DNA from: a candidate division KSB3 bacterium
GTDB lineage: Bacteria; Moduliflexota; Moduliflexia; Moduliflexales; Moduliflexaceae
NCBI GenBank assembly: GCA_002748425.1
Contig: PDSJ01000030.1
Location: 1-64,000, forward strand
Reading direction: 5' to 3'
DNA length: 64,000 bases
In this document: positions 10,218-19,290 of the stretch, in pieces
How the letters are laid out: every line of letters starts with the position of its first letter
Position numbering within the stretch: position 1 is the first letter of the stretch
The notes under the pieces: generated by a model
The model's input: only the letters and a program-made list of their open reading frames with translations
Told to the model about the DNA's origin: nothing
The model's database searches: none
Position numbers and translations under genes: made by a program

Positions 10218-11120
10218 ATGACAACAGAGCAGCACCACAGCACACCATTCTCTTTACAGGCGCTCATTCGGGCTATGCGGCCGAATCAATGGACAAAGAA
10301 CCTGATCGTCTTGTCCGGCCTGATTTTTGCCCGCGAATTGTTCGACCCGCAGTCGCTGTTGCGGGCGATCGCGGCCTTTTTCCTGTTTTGCCTTCTTTCC
10401 AGCACGATCTATCTGGTGAATGACATCAAAGATGTCGAGCGCGATCGGCAGCATCCGCTGAAATCGAAGCGTCCGATCGCGGCCGGGGATCTTTCTCTTC
10501 CGGCGGCCTGGGCCTCGGCAGCGACATTGGGCGTTGTGGCGCTGCTCGGATCCTTTGTTCTCGATTTCAGTTTCGGTGTTGTGGCTTTGCTCTATTGTGC
10601 GCTGTTGTGCGCGTATTCCTTCTGGCTTAAGCATCTGGTCATCCTGGATGTGCTGACGATTGCGATCGGCTTTGTGCTGAGAGCTGTGGCCGGGGCCGAG
10701 GCGATCGACGTCGAATTCTCTGCCTGGCTGCTGCTCTGTACGATCCTTCTGGCGCTGTTTCTCGGTTTAAGTAAACGCCGTCATGAATTGAGCCTTCTGG
10801 GAGGAAAGGCCAGCTCGCATCGTAAAATTCTTCAAGAGTATTCGTCCCATCTGCTTGACCAGATGATCGGTGTTGTCACAGCCTCGACCCTGATGGCGTA
10901 TGCGCTCTATACTATGGATGACGGTACAAGTGAGAAATTCGGGACCTCCTATATGATCCTTACGGTTCCTTTTGTTATTTACGGAATTTTCCGCTATTTG
11001 TATCTTGTGCATCAAAAGGACAAAGGAGGCAATCCAAGCACGCTTGTGATCAGCGATAAACCGATCCTGGTGACGGTCGCTCTCTGGGGACTTCTCTCAG
11101 TGGGGCTGATTTATTTTTAA
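10218..11120 (+). CDS. UbiA-family prenyltransferase (decaprenyl-phosphate phosphoribosyltransferase-like)
   Basis: About 300 residues, hydrophobic, with eight or nine predicted membrane helices. The Mg-diphosphate motif NDIKDVERDR (NDxxDxxxD) is at about residue 67, preceded by MRPNQWTKN, which is characteristic of the polyprenyl-phosphate phosphoribosyltransferase (DPPR synthase) branch of UbiA enzymes. Such enzymes transfer 5-phosphoribose from PRPP to a polyprenyl phosphate in the membrane, providing a ribose- or arabinose-type lipid donor. The location directly before three glycosyltransferases supports a role in glycan assembly. ATG 10218 is chosen because an AGGAG lies about 10 bases upstream; an in-frame ATG at 10185 lacks one. 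Confidence 0.8.
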   Translation: MTTEQHHSTPFSLQALIRAMRPNQWTKNLIVLSGLIFARELFDPQSLLRAIAAFFLFCLLSSTIYLVNDIKDVERDRQHPLKSKRPIAAGDLSLPAAWASAATLGVVALLGSFVLDFSFGVVALLYCALLCAYSFWLKHLVILDVLTIAIGFVLRAVAGAEAIDVEFSAWLLLCTILLALFLGLSKRRHELSLLGGKASSHRKILQEYSSHLLDQMIGVVTASTLMAYALYTMDDGTSEKFGTSYMILTVPFVIYGIFRYLYLVHQKDKGGNPSTLVISDKPILVTVALWGLLSVGLIYF

Positions 11121-11214
11121 CGCGATGTTCCAGCCCGCAGACAGCGCAGGACGATACAGAGAGTCTGCTGTTGTATCGTTCGTGTCGTTTGCGGACGCCG
11201 TGCGGGTAGGACTT

Positions 11215-11682
11215 ATGGACACATTTACAATACATGCCGATCATGTCGATGTCGAAGAGATTATGAAAGAGATTCACCGGCGAGTGCTCGAAAAGAAAGA
11301 ACAGGGGATTTACAGTGATGCTGACCTTCAGGAGATCACAGAACTGAAGCAAAATCTGTCACCCCTGAAAAACGAGCGGTACATCGAGTTAAATCTCCAG
11401 CTTCGGCGGCTGCATCACAATTGGGATATGGCGGCTGCCGGCAGTGTAATTATTCGCTCGCATCGTAAAGTGATCGGGCCGCTTCTGGTGGTGATCAAGA
11501 CTGTCGGAGCTCGTGTACTGCGTTTTTTTGCCTCAGCTTTTTTTACCAGGCAAACTGAATTCAATGCCGCGTCTGTGCGTTTCAGTTCAGTCGTGCTGGA
11601 AGAATTGACGCGTTTGAATGAAGAAAATACAGCCCTGCAGCAGCGGATCGATGAGCTGGAAGCCAGGCAGAGGGATGAGTAA
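11215..11682 (+). CDS. Small coiled-coil protein in glycan cluster
   Basis: 155 residues from ATG 11215 (AGGA 5 bases upstream); an in-frame ATG at 11125 would add 30 residues. The N-terminus has the pattern VDVEEIMKEIHRRVLEK, resembling N-terminal segments seen in glycosyltransferases and methyltransferases of polysaccharide clusters. The middle has a short hydrophobic stretch (GPLLVVIKTVGARVLRFF) and the C-terminus (ELTRLNEENTALQQRIDELE) is a clear heptad coiled coil. The stop is 5 bases before the next gene, so translation is probably coupled. It may tether or oligomerise glycosyltransferases at the membrane, but this is inference; I do not recognise a named family. Confidence 0.7.
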   Translation: MDTFTIHADHVDVEEIMKEIHRRVLEKKEQGIYSDADLQEITELKQNLSPLKNERYIELNLQLRRLHHNWDMAAAGSVIIRSHRKVIGPLLVVIKTVGARVLRFFASAFFTRQTEFNAASVRFSSVVLEELTRLNEENTALQQRIDELEARQRDE

Positions 11683-11687
11683 AGGAC

Positions 11688-12851
11688 ATGCGTGTAGCCT
11701 TTGTCGTTCAACGATACGGACTTGAAGTGAATGGCGGAGCCGAAGCCTTGTGCCGCTGGGTCGCCGAGCGCATGCAGAGATATTTCGAGCTGGAGGTCTT
11801 GACAACCTGCGCTCTTGACTATCTTTCCTGGGAGAACCATTTTCCCGACGGACTTGAATCCGTTAACGGCGTCAAAGTCCGTCGTTTTTCCGTCGATCTG
11901 CCCAGAAACATGAGCCGCTTCAATCGTTTTGCCCGCAAATTGTTTGCCCGCCGCGACCGTTCGCTGCTGGATGAATTGGCCTGGGTGAAGATGCAAGGGC
12001 CTTCCTCAGCAGCACTGCTTGCGTATATCAAAGAGCATGAAGCCGAGTATGATCTGTTCATCTTTGTCACGTACAGTTATCTGACCACTTTTCTTGGCTT
12101 GCAGCTCGTGCCGCATAAAAGCATTTTAATCCCGGCTGCCCATGATGAAGCTCACTTTCAGTTCAGTGTCTTTCAGCCGATTTTTCATTTGCCGCGCGGG
12201 ATGATTTTCAGTACACAGGAAGAACGCCGCCTGGTTCACACGCGCTGGAGAAACGAACGGATCCCATCGTGCATTGCCGGTGTTGGTCTTGAAGAGAGTG
12301 AGGAGGACAGTGAAGCTGCTTGCAGTTTCCCATCTCCCTATTTGCTGTATGTGGGGCGGATCGACGTGATGAAAGGTTGTCAGAAGCTGCTGGATGATTT
12401 TTTGCGTTATTGCGGGCAGCGACAGCCAGAGCTGCACCTTGTGCTGCTTGGACGCCAGGAAATGGACTGCCCGGACCACGAGCGGATTCATGCTCCGGGT
12501 TTTGTCTCTGAAGCCTGCAAAGCCGATGCTGTCCGCCGGGCAACGCTGGTCGTCAATCCTTCGGAGTTTGAAAGCCTCTCGCTGCTGATTTTAGAAGCCT
12601 GGCAGGCAGGGGTTCCGGTTCTGGTGAACGGACGTTCCGAGGTCTTGACGGCTCACTGTCTCAAGAGCAACGGCGGGCTGTATTACACGAATTACGAGGA
12701 ATTTGCCCTATGCCTCGATCTCCTGCTGGGAAATCGGGATCTGAGGCAGATGATGGGCCGGCAGGGCAGACAGTATGTGGATGAGCACTATTGCCCTGAC
12801 CGGGTTGAAAAAAGTTACGTGGACTTTATTACGCGAATAGCGAACGCGTAG
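11688..12851 (+). CDS. Glycosyltransferase family 4
   Basis: 387 residues, GT-B fold. The N-terminus (RYGLEVNGGAEALCRWVAERM) has the glycine-rich acceptor-side loop of GT4 enzymes. The C-terminal donor domain has YLLYVGRIDVMKGC and the EX7E-type motif in PSEFESLSLLILEAWQAGVPV. It transfers a sugar from a nucleotide donor to a growing glycan, in the cytoplasm or at its membrane face. AAAGGAC precedes the ATG. It is probably cotranscribed with the small coiled-coil gene and the next two glycosyltransferases. Specificity cannot be told. Confidence 0.9.
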   Translation: MRVAFVVQRYGLEVNGGAEALCRWVAERMQRYFELEVLTTCALDYLSWENHFPDGLESVNGVKVRRFSVDLPRNMSRFNRFARKLFARRDRSLLDELAWVKMQGPSSAALLAYIKEHEAEYDLFIFVTYSYLTTFLGLQLVPHKSILIPAAHDEAHFQFSVFQPIFHLPRGMIFSTQEERRLVHTRWRNERIPSCIAGVGLEESEEDSEAACSFPSPYLLYVGRIDVMKGCQKLLDDFLRYCGQRQPELHLVLLGRQEMDCPDHERIHAPGFVSEACKADAVRRATLVVNPSEFESLSLLILEAWQAGVPVLVNGRSEVLTAHCLKSNGGLYYTNYEEFALCLDLLLGNRDLRQMMGRQGRQYVDEHYCPDRVEKSYVDFITRIANA

Positions 12852-12869
12852 TCTGGATAATATGCTTTT

Positions 12870-13931
12870 ATGAAGATACATCAAGTACTTCCCTGTCTCA
12901 GCTATGGAGATGCGATTGGGAATCATACTCTTGAAATTCAGCGCATTCTACGGCGCTGGGGCTATGAGTCATCTATTTTTGCAGATGATATTCACGAGGC
13001 GATGCGTCCTTTTGCTAAATCGTACACAAGGCTTAAAGGGCGCGAACTCAGGGATGCCGTTCTGATGTACCATTTCTCTGTTGGATCGCCGGTCTCGGAT
13101 TTTGTCAAAGCTCTGCCCAATCGTAAGATCCTGATTTATCACAATATTACGCCGGGAGATTTTTTTCGGGGCTATGAAGAGTCTATCCGCGACGTGCTGG
13201 AGCAGGGCCGCAAAGAGCTTCTGGATTTTGTTGATCTCTGTGAAACCGCTGTCGGCGATTCGGAATTTAACCGTCTGGAACTCGAAGCGCTTGGCTTCCC
13301 GCACAGCAGTGTGCTGCCCATTATTCTGGATTTTGATAAATATACGCGGCAGCCTGATAAGAAGGTGCTGGAGCGCTATCAGGACGGCCAGCGCAATATT
13401 ATTTTTGTCGGGCGCTTGGCGCCGAATAAACGCCAGGAAGATATTATTCACGCGTTTGCTCTCTATAAACGTTACGTGAATTCTGCATCGCGCTTACTGC
13501 TGATCGGTGCTGGAGGCATCGAACGCTATGATCTTATGCTGGACGAGTTTATCCGTGGTCTGGCTCTGGACGATGTGCACATCACCGGCAGAGTCTCGGA
13601 TGACGAATTAGCCGCATATTATCAGGTCGCAGACCTGCTGCTGTGCATGAGCGAGCATGAGGGGTTCTGCGTGCCTATGGTGGAAGCGATGTATTCCGAT
13701 CTGCCGATTTTGGCCTGTCATTCCACCAGTATTCCCTATACGCTCGGCGAATCCGGTGTATTAATTCATGAAAAATGTTATGAAAAAATTGCAGAAATGA
13801 TCGATCTGATGATCGAAAACCAGGCATTCCGTCAGGGGATTCTTAAGGCTCAACGCCGTCGCTTCAGTTATTTTAAGCGCGATCATGTCGAACAAATTCT
13901 GAAACGTGTTCTCGCCCAGCTTGGGCTGTGA
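12870..13931 (+). CDS. Glycosyltransferase family 4 (paralogue A)
   Basis: 353 residues. The N-terminal domain opens with MKIHQVLPCLSYGDAIGNH and contains the signature YHNITPGDFF; the donor domain has NIIFVGRLAPNKRQEDII and SEHEGFCVPMVEAMYSDLPI with the EX7E pair. It is closely related to the next gene, with the same lengths and motifs throughout, so the two are tandem duplicates. It begins 18 bases after the upstream glycosyltransferase. Likely acts on the same surface glycan; donor and linkage unknown. Confidence 0.9.
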   Translation: MKIHQVLPCLSYGDAIGNHTLEIQRILRRWGYESSIFADDIHEAMRPFAKSYTRLKGRELRDAVLMYHFSVGSPVSDFVKALPNRKILIYHNITPGDFFRGYEESIRDVLEQGRKELLDFVDLCETAVGDSEFNRLELEALGFPHSSVLPIILDFDKYTRQPDKKVLERYQDGQRNIIFVGRLAPNKRQEDIIHAFALYKRYVNSASRLLLIGAGGIERYDLMLDEFIRGLALDDVHITGRVSDDELAAYYQVADLLLCMSEHEGFCVPMVEAMYSDLPILACHSTSIPYTLGESGVLIHEKCYEKIAEMIDLMIENQAFRQGILKAQRRRFSYFKRDHVEQILKRVLAQLGL

Positions 13932-14014
13932 CTCTCAGGACTGCAAACGCGTTTCTTGCCGAGGGCGGCCTTGATTGAAACAGTATTCATCATCATACAG
14001 GAAGCGATATTGTT

Positions 14015-15079
14015 ATGCGAGTCACTCAGCTCCTTCCATCTGTCCATTCCGGCGATGCTGTAGGCGACAGCGCCTATGAAATGCACCGCGCCTTACAATC
14101 GTGCGGCATCGAAAGCTGCATGCTTGGGATCAATATCGATGAGCATTTGAAAGACCGTGCCATATCTTTTGAGCAATTTTCCAACTATGATTCGCCGGAT
14201 ACGGTGCATATCTATCATTTTGCGGTCCCGTCGCCCATGAGCTATGCCTTCAAGGAGGCCAAGGGACGCAAAGTGCTACTCTATCATAACATTACGCCGC
14301 CGCATTTTTTCGAAGGTTTCAGCGAAGATCTGGTGACCATCACGACTACCGGTCGGCATGAAATCAAGCTGCTGGCCGACGCAACAGACCTCGGCCTGGC
14401 GGATTCAGAGTTCAATCGTCTGGAATTGGAGGGCTACGGCTATCGGAAGACCGGGGTCCTGCCGATCCTGCTGGATTTCTCGAAATATGAGATTCCGGCA
14501 GACCCGAAGGTGCTCGAAGAATTCGATGACGGTCGTATCAATATTTTGTTTGTGGGGCGCATCACTCCAAATAAAAAGCAGGAAGACGTCATCAAAGCGT
14601 TTACCGTGTACAAACGATATATTCATGACAACAGCCGCCTGCTGTTGGTGGGGAAATATGATCCTGACGAGAGATATGTGAAAATCCTGCGAGAACTGAT
14701 CGAGGAACTCGGTATTGAAGATGTCCATTTCTCCGGGCACGTCACTCAGGCAGAACTGAATGCCTATTACCGTATTTCCAGACTCCTGCTCTGTATGAGC
14801 GAGCACGAAGGCTTTTGCGTCCCGGCAGTGGAAAGTTGCTACTTCCAACTCCCGATTCTGGCCTACGACTGTACTGCCCTGCCCTACACACTTGGCAATT
14901 CAGGCGTTTTGTTCAGGAAAAAATCCTATGCGGAAATTGCTGAGATGATGCAGGAGCTGATTACTGATAGCGCCCTGCGTGACGCTGTCATCCGAGGACA
15001 GACAACACGCCTGGCACAGTTCCGGAAAGAACGCATCCTGCCCCTTTTATGTCAATACCTGGAGAGCGTATCATCTTAA
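14015..15079 (+). CDS. Glycosyltransferase family 4 (paralogue B)
   Basis: 354 residues, collinear with the preceding gene: MRVTQLLPSVHSGDAVGD, YHNITPPHFF, NILFVGRITPNKKQEDVI and SEHEGFCVPAVESCYFQLPI match position by position, but many other residues differ, so the duplication is old and the copies have probably diverged in specificity. It is separated from its twin by 83 bases. Its last four coding bases overlap the 3' end of a decayed oxidoreductase on the opposite strand (15076). Confidence 0.9.
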   Translation: MRVTQLLPSVHSGDAVGDSAYEMHRALQSCGIESCMLGINIDEHLKDRAISFEQFSNYDSPDTVHIYHFAVPSPMSYAFKEAKGRKVLLYHNITPPHFFEGFSEDLVTITTTGRHEIKLLADATDLGLADSEFNRLELEGYGYRKTGVLPILLDFSKYEIPADPKVLEEFDDGRINILFVGRITPNKKQEDVIKAFTVYKRYIHDNSRLLLVGKYDPDERYVKILRELIEELGIEDVHFSGHVTQAELNAYYRISRLLLCMSEHEGFCVPAVESCYFQLPILAYDCTALPYTLGNSGVLFRKKSYAEIAEMMQELITDSALRDAVIRGQTTRLAQFRKERILPLLCQYLESVSS

Positions 15080-16034
15080 AAACGCCTGAACAAGAATTGG
15101 ACGGTTTTCTGTAAGCGGCTGTCAGCCATTTTTTTCATCATCCATTCTTCGGCGATCCGTTTATTGAGCAGAGCAATTGTGGGAAAAGCATGCTGCATGA
15201 GCATAATATCGTGCAGGCGGATGTGTTTGTGCATGGCCAGAATATACTCATGGATAATCTCACTCGCTGCTTCCCCGACGGCCGTGACCCCGTAAATTTT
15301 TCCAAAGGAACTGACAAGGACTTTGACAAAACCTACAGCTTTTCCGTCCGCAATTGTCCTGCCGTAATCTTCATAGTTTGTTTTTATCTTTATTTCAATC
15401 TTTTCAGAAACGGCATCACCGAACTCATGAGGGATAACATGCCCTGGTGCATTGCAGCGTGACTGAATAAGGCTCTGCCGTTACAATCGCCGACAGCATA
15501 AATATGAGCAACGTTGGTTCTGCCATATTCATCGGTCACGATACCGCGTTTGTCATACCGGATTCCGGCATTTTCCAGGCCCAGGTCGAGTACTGGTTTT
15601 CTCCCGGCGGCGACAAGGAGTTGTTCAGCCCGAAACTCGTCTTTATCTGTGCTGATAACAATACGATCTCCGTCTTGCCGAATGTGCTGAATGGATGTTG
15701 AGTTATAGACTTCCACCCCGCACTTTTTGATTTCTTCTTCCAGCACCTGCGCAGCTTCAGCATCGGCGAGGGGCAGGAGATGCGGATCCATGTGAGCCAG
15801 GACAACCCGTGTTCCCAGTAGTGCAAAGGCCTGGGCCATTTCGGTTCCGATTGCTCCTCCTCCCAAAATAAAGATGGATTCCGGTAATTGTTCGAGGGTA
15901 AAAAGGGTCTCATTGCTTAAATAGTCAACATCTTCGATACTAGGGACAGGTGGAATGAATGCGTTGGTTCCGGTGGCGATATAGATCTTACGTGCCGTAT
16001 ACACATCATTGACGACCGATGTCATGGCATTATA
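15076..16034 (-). pseudogene. Decayed pyridine nucleotide-disulfide oxidoreductase (mercuric reductase/lipoamide dehydrogenase-like)
   Basis: Recognisable coding runs leftward in two frames. One piece (about 16034-15390) carries ARKIYIATGT, an NAD-binding FILGGGAIGTEMA, LLVAAGRKP and AHIYAVGDCNG-HAAMHQGML. It then stops. A second piece in another frame (about 15410-15076) carries TNYEDYGRTIADGKAVGFVKV, GVTAVGEAASEIIHEY, LHDIMLMQHAFPT and the family C-terminus. Some 40-50 residues expected between them (the VPWTVFTEPQ region) are missing. The N-terminal FAD motif and redox-active CxxxxC are also absent; upstream sequence to 16226 is open but unrelated. So the gene has lost its N-terminus and an internal block and is frameshifted. 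Confidence 0.8.
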
Positions 16035-16596
16035 GAGCATTGCTACTGCTCCTGAAGCCGGCCTGTCAAGAAAAATTCCAATTCTGCTGCTCTTGCAGGC
16101 GCCAGAGCACTCAAGTCGCGCATAATTTGGCTTTGTCCTGAGTCGGGAAGGGCTGGTATTGGGGCGACGGGCTGCAAAAATGCCGCGCGTTGCTGCCAGT
16201 GGGCGAGCAAAAAAGCATGAGAACAAAGCTTGACAAGGACGCTTCCAAATCGTATAAAGGCAGGAAAAAGGAATTCAGGCACGTGTCATTTCAGTCCATT
16301 TCTGAAGGGACTCTAAGGTGGCTATCCACATCATCATCGGCGTATTGCCGCGCGTCATCCTGTGAGGCGGGCAGATGACCGAACTGTGTTGCAGATTCTT
16401 CTATTGTGATGGCATCAAGATTGGAACGTTGGCCGGGAAGCTAGCTTGCTGGAGCTGAAACCTCTACTTTCAGCGTGACAACTTTTTCACTCTCCATATT
16501 CTTTACGTGTTTCGAAGGTCTTTCGTTCCAGTTTCTTCTCTTGTCTGATTCATGAAAGAAAATTTTCCTGGCAAGGGAGTTCTCGTCCGAACCGCT
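16035..16596. other. Intergenic region upstream of livH
   Basis: No gene is supported. The left part continues the open but unrecognisable frame ahead of the decayed oxidoreductase and may be further decayed coding sequence. The right part should contain the liv promoter; no clear -35/-10 pair was found. Confidence 0.35.
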
Positions 16597-17463
16597 ATGC
16601 TTCTTCAACAAATTATGAATGGAGTCACACAGGGGAGTATCTATTCTTTGGTGGCAATCGGATACGTCCTGATTTTCGGAACCATGAACATGGTCTCTTT
16701 TGCGCATGGCGAGACGCTTATGATGGGCGCCTTCATCGGTTTTTTTGCCGTGCAGTTCTTTCATTTGCCACTGTTTGCGGCATTATTGCTGGCGTTTCTC
16801 GGAGGTTGGCTGATCGGCATGCTGACGGAATTGCTGTTCTTCAGAGGGCTGCGAGGGGCTACACATATGCCGCCCCTCTTGCTCACAATCGGTCTTTCGA
16901 CGATCCTGAAAGAAATGGCAGGCATCAGTTTTGGCTATGAAAACCAGGCAATGCCTTCGTTTTATCTTCGCACTTTTCGCTTGGGAGCCGTTCAAATTTC
17001 ATTGCTGCAACTTCTGATTTTAGCGACAGTTGCTGTCTTGGTGTTGTTGTTACAGCTTCTTCTGTACAAAACCCGTCTTGGCATGGCAATGCGGGCGATT
17101 TCACAAGATTATCGTATGGCGGGATTACTGGGGATGCATGTCGATCGCATCTATAACCTCTCTTTTGCTCTGGCATCAGCGCTGGGAGCTGTGGCTGGAG
17201 TGTTGATTGCAGTGTATTATACTGTAGTTTCTCCATTCATGGGCGGCATCCCTGGCTTAAAAGGTTTTATCGCCTGCATTTTCGGAGGCCTGACAAGTAT
17301 TCCCGGTGCGATTTTTGCGGGACTGATCATCGGCATCGTGGAAAATCTGACTGTAGAATTCCTCAGTTCCGGTTATCAGGATACGGTCGCTTTCGCCATC
17401 CTGATTCTGGTGCTCTGCATCCGTCCCCAAGGGCTGATGGGAAAGAAAAACGAGGTGTATTGA
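16597..17463 (+). CDS. livH: Branched-chain amino acid-type ABC transporter permease LivH
   Basis: 288 residues from the ATG giving MLLQQIMNGVTQGSIYSLVAIG, the usual LivH N-terminus; an in-frame ATG at 16552 would add 15 residues. About eight transmembrane helices. Family landmarks include FGTMNMVSFAHGE and, near the end, GGLTSIPGAIFAGLIIG. It forms half of the inner-membrane channel with LivM, importing branched-chain amino acids or related compounds such as amides or urea. livM starts 1 base after its stop. No livK or livG is beside it. Confidence 0.9.
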   Translation: MLLQQIMNGVTQGSIYSLVAIGYVLIFGTMNMVSFAHGETLMMGAFIGFFAVQFFHLPLFAALLLAFLGGWLIGMLTELLFFRGLRGATHMPPLLLTIGLSTILKEMAGISFGYENQAMPSFYLRTFRLGAVQISLLQLLILATVAVLVLLLQLLLYKTRLGMAMRAISQDYRMAGLLGMHVDRIYNLSFALASALGAVAGVLIAVYYTVVSPFMGGIPGLKGFIACIFGGLTSIPGAIFAGLIIGIVENLTVEFLSSGYQDTVAFAILILVLCIRPQGLMGKKNEVY

Positions 17464-17464
17464 C

Positions 17465-18433
17465 ATGACCTTTATGGAGCGCCGTCGTTATATCTGGCTG
17501 CTTCTTGGAGCGTTACTGCTTTTTCCGCTCTGTGTGAACGATAGCTATGTGCTGAACGTCGCGATTATGGCGGGGATCTATATCATTTTGGCGTCCAGCA
17601 TGAATTTGACGAACGGCTATGGCGGAATTTTTTCGATGGGCCATTCGGCTTTTTACGGCATTGGTGCGTATACAACCGGGATCTTGCATTATCACTTCGG
17701 TACCGGTTTCTGGACCGGCTTATTGGCGGGCACAGTCTTGTCTATACTTTTTGGTCTCTTACTGGGTATTCCGACATTGCGCTTGCAGGGCATTTTCTTT
17801 GCAATGGTTTCTGTCGCCTTTTTAGAAATTCTGCGTTTAGCTGCGATCAACTGGATTTCCGTGACACGCGGCCCGATGGGAATTCCCGGAATTCCTGGTC
17901 CAACGGTTTTTGGATGGACCCTTTCCACGAATCGCCAGTTCTATTATGTTATCTTACTGCTGGTGCTGCTGGTGCTCTTTCTCCTGTCCCGCATTGTGCA
18001 TTCCCGCATTGGGCGGGCCTTGACAGCAGTTCGCGACGACGCGCAGGCAGCAGCCTCACTGGGGATTTCGCCCTTTCGGTACCGCTTGATCGCACTTGCT
18101 TTCTCAACGGGTTTTGCCGGAGTCGCCGGCTGTTTTTACGCGCACTACGCCACATATATCAGCGTTGATTCCTTTGGTGTACAAGAAACTTTTATCATTA
18201 TGACCATGATGGTGGTCGGTGGCATGGGAACCCTGAGCGGTCCGGTGGCTGGAGCTGTTCTGTTAACAGTCTTCCCGGAGCTCTTCCGTTTCCTGCAGGA
18301 ATATCGCATGGTGGCGTATGGCGCGATTTTGATTCTGGTGATCCTTTTTCGTCCCGAGGGCCTGCTCGGCGTGTCAGGTATCGTCGGGACAGAAGGTCTG
18401 CTGAAACGTCGGCAGGAGCGAAGGCAACCATAA
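17465..18433 (+). CDS. livM: Branched-chain amino acid-type ABC transporter permease LivM
   Basis: 322 residues with about nine transmembrane helices. It shows NLTNGYGGIFSMGHSAFYGIGAY (quoted in part: GYGGIFSMGHSAFYG), the EAA-like loop RIGRALTAVRDDAQAAASLG and the end GGMGTLSGPVAGA. It partners LivH in the membrane. In most liv operons livG follows livM directly; here 101 bases of apparently noncoding sequence lead straight to livF. Confidence 0.9.
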   Translation: MTFMERRRYIWLLLGALLLFPLCVNDSYVLNVAIMAGIYIILASSMNLTNGYGGIFSMGHSAFYGIGAYTTGILHYHFGTGFWTGLLAGTVLSILFGLLLGIPTLRLQGIFFAMVSVAFLEILRLAAINWISVTRGPMGIPGIPGPTVFGWTLSTNRQFYYVILLLVLLVLFLLSRIVHSRIGRALTAVRDDAQAAASLGISPFRYRLIALAFSTGFAGVAGCFYAHYATYISVDSFGVQETFIIMTMMVVGGMGTLSGPVAGAVLLTVFPELFRFLQEYRMVAYGAILILVILFRPEGLLGVSGIVGTEGLLKRRQERRQP

Positions 18434-18534
18434 CAAAAACCGGTATCGCTTATCGATGAGACAGAAGTGAGGCTGCGGGTGACGTATCAGATGCGCGAAG
18501 AGGCTCTTACGCAGTATCAGGACTTCGGATTCTT

Positions 18535-19239
18535 ATGCTCGAAATTCGGAATATTCATGTGTATTACGGACAGGTCCATGCTGTAAAGGGGATCTCGCTG
18601 GAAGTTCATCAGGGAAAGATCACCGCTGTGTTGGGTGCTAACGGTGCTGGGAAAAGTACAACCCTGATGACGCTTGTCGGTGCGGTCCCATCGCAGGACG
18701 GATCGATATGGCTCGATGGACGAGACATCAGCAGATGGCGTATGCAGAAGATTGCGCGGCAACGGATCACGCTCGTGCCTGAAGGACGGCATATTTTCCC
18801 TGATTTCAGCGTTGATGAAAATCTCAGAGCTGGAGCCTACACGGTGAGATCCGCAAAACGGGTTCAGGACTTGCGGGAGAATGTTTTTGAGCTGTTCCCG
18901 CGTCTGAAGGAGCGGCTTTCGCAGAAAGGAGGAACACTTTCGGGAGGCGAGCAGCAGATGCTGGCGATCGCCCGGGGCTTGATGGCTGATCCTACAATTC
19001 TGTTGCTGGACGAGCCTTCCCTTGGGCTGGCCCCAAAATTGATGGACACGATTTTCGAACACATTGTTGAGATCAACCGCCAGGGCATCACGATTCTCCT
19101 GGTGGAGCAGAATGCGCGTCTGGCTCTTGATATTGCTCATCAGGGCTATGTGCTTGAAACCGGTCGTGTTGCGCTGCATGGCACACGTGATGAACTGCGG
19201 CATAATGACCGTGTCCGTCAGGCCTATCTTGGACTGTGA
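18535..19239 (+). CDS. livF: Branched-chain amino acid-type ABC transporter ATPase LivF
   Basis: 234 residues. Walker A GANGAGKST, Q-loop region ITLVPEGRHIFPDFSV (typical of LivF rather than LivG), signature LSGGEQQMLAIARGL, Walker B ILLLDEPSLGLAP and switch region LLVEQNA. Without LivG the transporter would need a LivF homodimer or a LivG encoded elsewhere. A recognisable livG fragment is found at 32 kb but cannot encode an ATPase. Confidence 0.92.
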   Translation: MLEIRNIHVYYGQVHAVKGISLEVHQGKITAVLGANGAGKSTTLMTLVGAVPSQDGSIWLDGRDISRWRMQKIARQRITLVPEGRHIFPDFSVDENLRAGAYTVRSAKRVQDLRENVFELFPRLKERLSQKGGTLSGGEQQMLAIARGLMADPTILLLDEPSLGLAPKLMDTIFEHIVEINRQGITILLVEQNARLALDIAHQGYVLETGRVALHGTRDELRHNDRVRQAYLGL

Positions 19240-19290
19240 CTGACAGGTCCTTCCTTTTTTGCGTGCGCAGCCTCAGCAATGCGCGAATTC

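Noticed and set aside
15390..16226. Intact 278-codon oxidoreductase
   Set aside because: It lacks the FAD N-terminus and the dimerisation domain, part of which continues in another frame.
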